From NCBI GenBank assembly GCA_963972525.1, contig CAXAUZ010000008.1:98098-162097 (forward strand): a stretch of DNA of 64,000 nucleotides. The letters run 5' to 3'. The translations under genes were made by a program, and so were the position numbers. Position 1 is the first letter of the stretch, and every line of letters starts with the position of its first letter. Below, in pieces: positions 58,850-64,000 of the stretch. The notes beneath the pieces were generated by a model that did not search any database, was not told where the DNA came from, and saw only the letters and a program-made list of their open reading frames with translations. Origin of the DNA: Salinilacustrithrix sp003476595 (GTDB lineage Bacteria > Actinomycetota > Acidimicrobiia > Acidimicrobiales > Salinilacustritrichaceae).

Positions 58850-58903
58850 CGGGACAGTCTCGCAGCACCCCGCCCCGTTCTGGCAGTGCTGACGTCGCGG
58901 CGG

Positions 58904-59665
58904 CTACCGCTCGGCGGCGAGGCGGGCGAGGAGCGGGATCGACCGGATCTTGTCGTCGGTGAGCTCGTCCCACCGGATCGCCGCCGGGGTCCGCTCGCCC
59001 GGCGAGCACTCGATCACCTCATCAGGCGTGACCACGAGGTCGAGCCGGAAGTCGTGCTCGGTCATCGGGATGTCGCCGTCGGGCAGCACCTGCACGTCGT
59101 GGACCGTGGTCACCACCGCCGTGTCCGGCCCGATGAGGCCGGCCTCCCAGGCGAGCGCGTACTCGAGGTCGGAGAACCCGCCGCCCTTGCCGAGGCGGGC
59201 GCCGGAGCGGTCGACTGCGACGCAGCCGGTGACCACGAGGTCGACGGGCTCGAGCTCGGCCACGGCGACCGTGCGGGCGCTCCGGGTCGCGCCCTTGATG
59301 CTCGACGCCTTCCGGGGCGTGTCGGCGAGGTCGTCGGGGTCGAGGAGGAAGAAGGGGTCGTCCTCGGCCAGGCGGGGGACGGCCATGTAGACGACCTTGC
59401 CGTCCTCCAGGGCCCGCTGGCGCACCGGCCACTGCGGGGAGTCCGGGTTCGACTTCACCGTCGTGGCGGACTCCCACGCCGGCTGCGAGCGGAGCAGCTC
59501 GGCAGCGGCCTCGGCACCGACGAAGTTCGGGATGCGGTTGTGCGGTGCAGGGAAGCGGCCGACGCCGGCAGCCACCATCCGATCCCAGGCGGCCTCCCGC
59601 AAGGCGCGCTTGTGGGCCAGGACCTCGGCGTCGCCGCCGGCGTCGTGGTCGTGGCGCCTCGCCAT
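58904..59665 (-). CDS. 5-formyltetrahydrofolate cyclo-ligase family protein
   Basis: A 253-residue protein of the 5-FTHF cyclo-ligase (MTHFS) fold. The phosphate-binding block is ARLGKGGGFSDLEYAL (usually GKGGGYYDR), with KSNPDSPQWPVRQRAL and VYMAVPRL before it. It is longer than the classical enzyme (about 190 residues), closer to the MTHFS-domain relatives. The classical role is to return 5-formyl-THF to the folate pool. Its ATG overlaps the stop of the thioesterase gene by one base, so they share a message. Confidence 0.8.
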   Translation of the reverse strand: MARRHDHDAGGDAEVLAHKRALREAAWDRMVAAGVGRFPAPHNRIPNFVGAEAAAELLRSQPAWESATTVKSNPDSPQWPVRQRALEDGKVVYMAVPRLAEDDPFFLLDPDDLADTPRKASSIKGATRSARTVAVAELEPVDLVVTGCVAVDRSGARLGKGGGFSDLEYALAWEAGLIGPDTAVVTTVHDVQVLPDGDIPMTEHDFRLDLVVTPDEVIECSPGERTPAAIRWDELTDDKIRSIPLLARLAAER

Positions 59666-60495
59666 CAGCCGGGCTCGGGCGAGCGGGCCAGGATCTCCTG
59701 GGCGACGGTGGCGATGCGGCGGCCGTCGCCGTCCAGGATCCGGCCCGAGGTGAGGATGCGGTCGTCGCGGTGGGTGACCGCCTCCACGTCGTAGAGCACC
59801 CAGTCCTCGATGCGGGGCGGCCGGTGGAACCAGATGGCGTGGTCGAGGCTGGCCCGGAACATCCGGTCGAACAGCCCGGCGCCGGCGGTGTCCACGATGC
59901 GGCGGGCCGCACCGAAGGGGCCGTGGTCGGTGGCGTAGGCCACCCCGGCGGCGTGCAACGAAGGGTCCAGCTCGCAGCCGGCGCGGAACCACAGCCGGCG
60001 CTGCGGGGTGCGGGGCTGGTCGTAGGAGGCGTCGCGGGTCTCGAGCACGCCCGGCTTTGCGAAGCGGGTCGTGGGCAGGTGCTCCGGGCCGGGGATGCCG
60101 AGCGGGGCAGGCGGTTCGTAGTCGCCGCTCGGGCCGCCGGCGTGGAACGACGCCGACAGGACGAGGATGGCCTTGCCGTCCTGGCGGGCCGTCACCCGCC
60201 TCGCGGTGAACGAGCGTCCGTCGCGGAGGCGCTCGACCTCGTAGGCGATGGGTTCGGCCACGTCACCGCCCCGCAGGAAGTAGGCGTGCAGCGAGTGGAC
60301 GTGGTGCGCGGCCGGCGTCGTGTGCGTCGCGGCCACGAGCGACTGCGCCACGACCTGGCCGCCGAAGACGCGGGCCCGCTTCTCCTGCGGGCTGCGGCCG
60401 ATGAAGGTGTCGTCCACCGGCGCGCCACCGTCGTCGTGCGCCGGCTCCAGCGTCAGGATCTCGGCCAGCGTCGGGAAGGCGGGGGCGTCGGGCAC
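59665..60495 (-). CDS. tesB: Acyl-CoA thioesterase II (TesB)
   Basis: A 276-residue double hot-dog thioesterase that cleaves acyl-CoA. The blocks are ARVFGGQVVAQSLVAATHT and HSLHAYFLRGGDVAEPIAYEVERLRDGRSF in the first hot dog, and SLDHAIWFHRPPRIEDWVLYDV near the end of the second. The residues expected in the catalytic site (Asp and Gln of the hot-dog pair) fall in DHAIWFH and its following strands. It starts at GTG, divergent from an MFS gene with 38 nt between them. Confidence 0.92.
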   Translation of the reverse strand: MPDAPAFPTLAEILTLEPAHDDGGAPVDDTFIGRSPQEKRARVFGGQVVAQSLVAATHTTPAAHHVHSLHAYFLRGGDVAEPIAYEVERLRDGRSFTARRVTARQDGKAILVLSASFHAGGPSGDYEPPAPLGIPGPEHLPTTRFAKPGVLETRDASYDQPRTPQRRLWFRAGCELDPSLHAAGVAYATDHGPFGAARRIVDTAGAGLFDRMFRASLDHAIWFHRPPRIEDWVLYDVEAVTHRDDRILTSGRILDGDGRRIATVAQEILARSPEPG

Positions 60496-60520
60496 CCGGC
60501 AAGGGTGTCGCGCCGTCGTC

Positions 60521-60526
60521 CAGACT
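60521..60526 (+). promoter_or_regulatory. Probable -10 hexamer of the MFS gene (leaderless)
   Basis: CAGACT ends 7 nt before the GTG at 60534, the same motif and distance as at argJ. Confidence 0.4.
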
Positions 60527-60533
60527 GCACATC

Positions 60534-61763
60534 GTGACGGGGACCACCACAGCCACCGACGTGCCTGCGCACCTCGACTCCGGCCGCGCCTGGCGGGTCG
60601 CCGCCGGCGCCGGCATCGCCTCGGGCACCGCCTTCGGCTCGGCGTACACCTTCGGGCCGTTCTCCGATGCCATGGCCGAGGACTTCGGCTCCGGCCGCGG
60701 ACCGACGGCGCTGGTGTTCGGCATCACCCTCCTGCTCTTCTTCGGCCTCGGGATCATCTCCGGTCCGCTGGCCGACCGGGTCGGCGCCCGGCGGTTGGTC
60801 GTCGGCGGCGGCGCCCTCATCGCCAGCGGGCTGGCGCTCACCTCGCAGGCCGGCTCCATCTACGTCGGCTACCTGACCATCGGCATCGGGGTCGGCGTGG
60901 GCGGCGGGATGATCGCCTCGCCCATGTACTCCACCGCCGGGGGCTGGTTCCTCCGCCGGCGAGCGCTGGCCATGGGCCTGGTCGCGTCGGGCAACGGCCT
61001 CGGCACCCTGCTGCTCGTCCCCTTCGCCGAGTCCCTCATCGACGCCAACGGCTGGCGCAGCGCGTACCTGCGGCTGGCGCTCGTCGATGTCGTCCTCTTC
61101 ACCGTCGCCGCGCTGCTGATCGCCCGGCCGCCCGGCCTGGTCGCTCCCCCGCCGGCCATCGACCACATGAAGGCGATCATGCGCATCGACGCCTTCCGGA
61201 TCATGTTCGCCACCGGCCTGCTCTTCTCGATCTCGCTGTTCATCGCGTTCGCGTTCATCGTCGACTTCGCCACCGAGGAGGGCATCGCGTCGGACCGGGC
61301 CGCGCTGCTCGTCGGCATCATCGGCGCGACGAGCATCGTCGGACGGCTCGGGATCACGTCCCTGAGCGGGCGGCTCTCCTCCGTGCGGCTGCTGCAGGGG
61401 TGCCTCGCCGCCCAGCCGGTGGCGTTCCTGCTGTGGCTGCTGTCCGACGGCTCCTACCCGGTGCTCGTGGCGTTCGCCGTCACGATGGGCATCGCCTACG
61501 GCGGCTTCGTCGCCCTCGGCCCCGAGGTCGCGGCCGTGCTGTTCGGCACGGTCGGGCTCGGCAGCACCATCGGCCTCACGTTCCTCGGCGCCGGCCTCGG
61601 CGGCCTGCTCGGCCCGACCACGGCCGGCTTCCTGGCCGACGCCAGCGACGGCCAGATCGTGCCGATCGTGTTCGCCCTCACCGCCTCGGTGCTCACCGTC
61701 CTGCTGTCCTCCCGCCTGCCGACCCGCCAGGTGGTGGACCCGGCCGATCTCGTCGGCGCCTGA
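60534..61763 (+). CDS. MFS transporter (oxalate/monocarboxylate-type)
   Basis: A 409-residue major facilitator with 12 helices. It starts with a hydrophilic tail, then AAGAGIASGTAFGSAYTFGPF; GPLADRVGARRLV is the helix 2-3 loop motif. YSTAGGWFLRRRALAMGLVASGNGLGTLLLVP is a hallmark of the oxalate/formate antiporter and monocarboxylate-porter-like group (W-F-x-x-R-R-x-x-A-x-G). So a small carboxylate is a likely cargo. The gene ends 6 nt before the convergent alanine dehydrogenase gene. Confidence 0.88.
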   Translation: MTGTTTATDVPAHLDSGRAWRVAAGAGIASGTAFGSAYTFGPFSDAMAEDFGSGRGPTALVFGITLLLFFGLGIISGPLADRVGARRLVVGGGALIASGLALTSQAGSIYVGYLTIGIGVGVGGGMIASPMYSTAGGWFLRRRALAMGLVASGNGLGTLLLVPFAESLIDANGWRSAYLRLALVDVVLFTVAALLIARPPGLVAPPPAIDHMKAIMRIDAFRIMFATGLLFSISLFIAFAFIVDFATEEGIASDRAALLVGIIGATSIVGRLGITSLSGRLSSVRLLQGCLAAQPVAFLLWLLSDGSYPVLVAFAVTMGIAYGGFVALGPEVAAVLFGTVGLGSTIGLTFLGAGLGGLLGPTTAGFLADASDGQIVPIVFALTASVLTVLLSSRLPTRQVVDPADLVGA

Positions 61764-61769
61764 CGGCGG

Positions 61770-62888
61770 TCAAGCGCGGGCGCGCAGCGCGTCCTCGGCC
61801 GGGACGTGGGGGCGGGACAGCGCCTCGGCGACGGCCGGTTCGGTGATCTGGCCGTCGAGCACGTTCAGCCCGCGGCGCAGGTGGGGATCCGCCGCCAGCG
61901 CCCCGGCGAGGCCGAGGTCGGCGAGGGCCAGCACGTGGGGCAGCGTCACGTTGTTGAGGGCATGGGTCGACGTGCGGGCGACGGCGCCGGGCATGTTGGC
62001 GACGCAGTAGTGCACGACGCCGTCGACCAGGTATGCGGGGTCGTCGTGGGTGGTGGGGCGCGACGTCTCGAAGCAGCCGCCCTGGTCGATGGCCACGTCG
62101 ACGAGCACCGAACCCGGGCGCATCTGCTTCACCATCTCGGCGGTCACCAGCTTCGGGGCCTTCGCGCCCGGCACCAGCACCGCACCGATGACCAGGTCAC
62201 TGCCCACCACGTGGTGCTCCAGCGCCGCCCGGGTGGAGTGCACGGTGGTGATCGCCGGGAAGCGGGCGTCGAGCCGGTCGAGCACCGCGGGCACCTTGTC
62301 GAGCACGGTGACGTTGGCGCCGAGGCCGACCGCCATCTGGATCGCGTTCTCCCCGACGACGCCGCCGCCGATGACCGTCACCTCTGCCGGGGCGACGCCC
62401 GGGACGCCGCCGAGCAGGATGCCGGCACCGCCGTGCGCGGACTCGAGCCAGTTGGCACCGGCCTGGACCGACATGCGCCCCGCGACCTTGGACATCGGGG
62501 CCAGCAGCGGCAGGTGGCCGTGGTCGTCGGTGACGGTCTCGTAGGCGATGCACGCCGCGCCGCTCGCCACCAGGTCGTCGGCCTGGGCCGGGTCGGGGGC
62601 GAGGTGGAGGTAGGTGAAGAGGATGTGGTCGCTGCGCAGCATCGCCCGCTCCGGCGCCTGGGGCTCCTTGACCTTCACGATCAGCTCGGCCTCGAAGACC
62701 TCCTCGGCCGACCCGACGATCGTCGCCCCCGCGCCGGCGTACTCCTCGTCGCTGGCTCCGATGCCCGCGCCCGCCCCGGACTGCACGAGCACCTCGTGGC
62801 CGTGGGCGGCAAGCTCCCGGACGCTCACCGGCGTCAGGCCGACCCGTCGTTCGGCCGTCTTGGTCTCCGTGGGTGTCCCGACCCGCAT
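61770..62888 (-). CDS. ald: Alanine dehydrogenase
   Basis: A 372-residue NAD-dependent alanine dehydrogenase (alanine to pyruvate and ammonia). It begins MRVGTPTETKTAERRVGLTP, the family's N-terminal block, with the substrate Arg. LIVKVKEPQ holds the catalytic Lys and YLHLAPD the catalytic His. The NAD motif is VTVIGGGVVGENAIQMAVGLGA. MPGAVARTSTHALNNVTLPHVLAL is the C-terminal block. An AGGGGG Shine-Dalgarno precedes the ATG. Confidence 0.95.
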   Translation of the reverse strand: MRVGTPTETKTAERRVGLTPVSVRELAAHGHEVLVQSGAGAGIGASDEEYAGAGATIVGSAEEVFEAELIVKVKEPQAPERAMLRSDHILFTYLHLAPDPAQADDLVASGAACIAYETVTDDHGHLPLLAPMSKVAGRMSVQAGANWLESAHGGAGILLGGVPGVAPAEVTVIGGGVVGENAIQMAVGLGANVTVLDKVPAVLDRLDARFPAITTVHSTRAALEHHVVGSDLVIGAVLVPGAKAPKLVTAEMVKQMRPGSVLVDVAIDQGGCFETSRPTTHDDPAYLVDGVVHYCVANMPGAVARTSTHALNNVTLPHVLALADLGLAGALAADPHLRRGLNVLDGQITEPAVAEALSRPHVPAEDALRARA

Positions 62889-62989
62889 GCACTGCCCCCT
62901 TGGTGGTCGTCGACACGGTACGGGTGCCAGCCGGCGGCTGCATGACGGAGGTCCTGGGCGTTCCGCCAGACGGCTCCCGCAGGGGCACC

Positions 62990-62995
62990 TACGCT
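62990..62995 (+). promoter_or_regulatory. Probable -10 hexamer of the Ddn-like gene (leaderless)
   Basis: TACGCT ends 6 nt before the GTG at 63002, and no Shine-Dalgarno sequence intervenes. It favours 63002 over the upstream in-frame ATG at 62942. Confidence 0.55.
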
Positions 62996-63001
62996 GCGGT
63001 C

Positions 63002-63436
63002 GTGAAGAACGCCCTGATCGATGCCGGCTTCAAGATCGCGAACGTGGTGCACCGCAACCTGTTCGAGGCGTCCAAGGGACGGCTGGGCGGGACGGTCGCA
63101 GGGATGCCGGCCCTGATCCTGGAGACGACTGGACGGAAGTCGGGCCAGCGCCGGTCCTCGATGCTCACCGCCCCGATCCAGGAGAACGGCGACATCGTCC
63201 TCGTCGCGTCGAAGGGCGGCGACGACCGGCATCCGGCCTGGTACCTCAACCTGAAGGCCGACCCGGAGGTCACGATCACGATGGGCGGCCGCACGTTCGA
63301 CGCCGTGGCTCGCGAGGCAACCGGCGACGAGCGCGCCGCGCTGTGGCCCCGCATCGTCCAGAGCTACAAGGGCTACGCCGGCTACGAGCAGCGCACCGAT
63401 CGGGAGATCCCGGTCGTCATCTGCACGCCGAAGTGA
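63002..63436 (+). CDS. Deazaflavin (F420)-dependent nitroreductase family protein
   Basis: A 144-residue protein of the Ddn/F420-binding split-barrel family. The signature blocks are ALILETTGRKSGQRRSSMLTAPI (T-x-G-R-K-S-G-x-R, which binds the F420 phosphate region), DIVLVASKGGDDRHPAWYLNLKADPEVTI and the final YKGYAGYEQRTDREIPVVIC. These use reduced F420 to reduce substrates such as quinones. Its start at GTG 63002 is supported by TACGCT and by family length. Confidence 0.9.
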   Translation: MKNALIDAGFKIANVVHRNLFEASKGRLGGTVAGMPALILETTGRKSGQRRSSMLTAPIQENGDIVLVASKGGDDRHPAWYLNLKADPEVTITMGGRTFDAVAREATGDERAALWPRIVQSYKGYAGYEQRTDREIPVVICTPK

Positions 63437-63450
63437 CCGGAGGGATCGCC

Positions 63451-63852
63451 GTGGCCGAAGACGCTGATCTGATCTCCGCAGCGGCCGGCGCCCGGTCCCG
63501 CTCGCACGTGCCGTACTCCGGCTTCGCCATGGGCGCGGCCGTGCGCACCGACACCGGCGAGGTTCTCCTCGGGGCCGTCGTCGAGAACGTCTCCCTCGGT
63601 CTCGCCATGTGCGCCGAGCGGGTGGCGCTGTTCTCCGCCGTCGCCACCGACGCCGGCACCCCCGTCGCCCTCGCCCTGGTCGCCCCGCGGACCGACGGCC
63701 AGCTCACGCACCCGTGCGGCGCGTGCCTGCGGGTGGCGCTCGAGCTGGGCGGGCCCGGGCTGCGCATCGTCGTCGCCGACCCGGACGGCTTCTCCCAGAC
63801 CAGCGACGTGTCCACCCTGCTCCCCGCCGGCCCCCACAAGCCGAAGCGCTGA
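63451..63852 (+). CDS. cdd: Cytidine deaminase
   Basis: A 133-residue cytidine deaminase, which converts cytidine or deoxycytidine to uridine forms in pyrimidine salvage. The zinc and catalytic residues are CAE (Cys54, Glu56) and PCGAC (Cys89, Cys92), and HVPYSGFAMGAAV is the usual N-terminal block. The length is that of the small tetrameric type. GTG at 63451 is preferred, with GGAGG 7 nt before it; GTG at 63433, overlapping the previous stop, is the alternative. It is probably co-transcribed with the Ddn-like gene. Confidence 0.95.
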   Translation: MAEDADLISAAAGARSRSHVPYSGFAMGAAVRTDTGEVLLGAVVENVSLGLAMCAERVALFSAVATDAGTPVALALVAPRTDGQLTHPCGACLRVALELGGPGLRIVVADPDGFSQTSDVSTLLPAGPHKPKR

Positions 63853-63872
63853 AACGTGACGTCGGTCCACGC

Positions 63873-63903
63873 TTGGCCGAGCTCCGGAGAGGTCGGCTAC
63901 GCT
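63873..63903 (+). promoter_or_regulatory. Possible promoter of the tRNA gene
   Basis: TTGGCC (63873-63878) and TACGCT (63898-63903) are 19 nt apart. The second ends 10 nt before the tRNA, a normal distance. The spacer is somewhat long, so the -35 is less certain than the -10. Confidence 0.4.
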
Positions 63904-63913
63904 GGCTCACCCT

Positions 63914-63987
63914 GCGCCCGTAGCTCAATTGGATAGAGCATCTGACTACGGATCAGAAGGTTAGGGGTTCGAGTCCCTTCGGGCGCG
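63914..63987 (+). tRNA. tRNA-Arg (anticodon ACG)
   Basis: A complete cloverleaf. The acceptor stem is GCGCCCG with CGGGCGC, the D stem GCTC with GAGC, the anticodon stem TCTGA with TCAGA, and the T stem AGGGG with CCCTT and loop TTCGAGT. The anticodon loop CTACGGA gives ACG, whose A is usually changed to inosine to read CGU, CGC and CGA. G73 is the discriminator. CCA is not encoded. Confidence 0.96.
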
Positions 63988-64000
63988 CTGGAAAGACCAG
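63988..64000 (+). terminator. Possible start of a stem-loop after the tRNA (cut by the window edge)
   Basis: CTGG-AAAGA-CCAG follows the tRNA without a gap and could be a short stem-loop or the base of a terminator. The window ends here, so any U-tract cannot be seen. Confidence 0.25.

Noticed and set aside
62942..63436. An earlier ATG start (62942) for the Ddn-like protein
   Set aside because: It would add 20 residues not seen in the family, and TACGCT 6 nt before the GTG at 63002 would lie inside the coding sequence.

Overview
This 64-kb window is chromosomal DNA of a very GC-rich actinobacterium. No rRNA, phage or transposase gene is present and gene density is uniform. Several features point to Actinobacteria, and the mix suggests a member of the Acidimicrobiia, although that rank is inference: a SARP/AfsR-type regulator, a ClgR/PopR-type regulator beside clpP genes, DUF3039 and DUF4032 proteins, a Ddn-like deazaflavin (F420) family protein, heterodimeric lycopene cyclase subunits, and GTG starts with GTGA/ATGA overlaps. 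Many genes have a TANNNT-like hexamer ending 6-9 nt before the start codon and no Shine-Dalgarno sequence, so leaderless transcripts look common.

Layout. 1-7.6 kb: azlCD tail, PNPOx-fold protein, two membrane proteins, argJ, an acyl-CoA dehydrogenase and a PAS/PP2C phosphatase. 7.6-13.1 kb: hemolysin III protein, M23 peptidase, thiolase, xseAB and an anchored protein of unknown function. 13.2-18.9 kb: carotenoid operon (GGPP synthase, crtI, crtB, cruF, crtD-like). 18.9-25.2 kb: a block bracketed by two copies of a 57-nt structured repeat, holding a VOC protein, a Zn alcohol dehydrogenase, a GH2 beta-galactosidase and a GT2 glycosyltransferase. 25.2-28.5 kb: plsY, a CrtA-like gene, an SH3 lipoprotein and a crtZ plus split lycopene cyclase operon. 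28.5-35 kb: two alpha/beta hydrolases (one without its nucleophile), a flippase, an acidic lipoprotein and a GH38 mannosidase. 35-42.5 kb: a 39-aa cationic protein, a di-iron ferritin-like protein, a DUF4032 kinase-like protein, chorismate mutase, a MOSC protein, a lipid kinase and a phospholipase D family protein. 40.9-44 kb: a zinc/manganese-type ABC transporter divergent from a Fur-family regulator. 44-51.7 kb: TrkH, gamma carbonic anhydrase, ATP-type PEP carboxykinase, DUF3039, P450, a second azlCD and an MFS protein. 51.8-58.3 kb: clpP, a ClpR-like pseudo-subunit, a PopR-like regulator, a SARP regulator and its divergent methyltransferase/GNAT operon. 58.3-64 kb: PQ-loop protein, folate cyclo-ligase, thioesterase, MFS, alanine dehydrogenase, Ddn-like protein, cytidine deaminase and tRNA-Arg(ACG).

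Read together, the carotenoid genes make a coherent route: GGPP to phytoene to lycopene, cyclisation of one end and 3-hydroxylation (CrtYc/d, CrtZ), with hydration, 3',4'-desaturation and perhaps glycosylation or oxidation of the open end (CruF, CrtD-like, GT2, CrtA-like). That resembles saproxanthin/myxol-type monocyclic carotenoids. A second theme is proteolysis: an intact ClpP is paired with a subunit lacking Ser and Asp of the triad, facing a PopR-like regulator that ends in Leu-Ala-Ala. A third is regulation: a SARP regulator faces an operon whose upstream region has three hexamers spaced exactly 11 bp apart.
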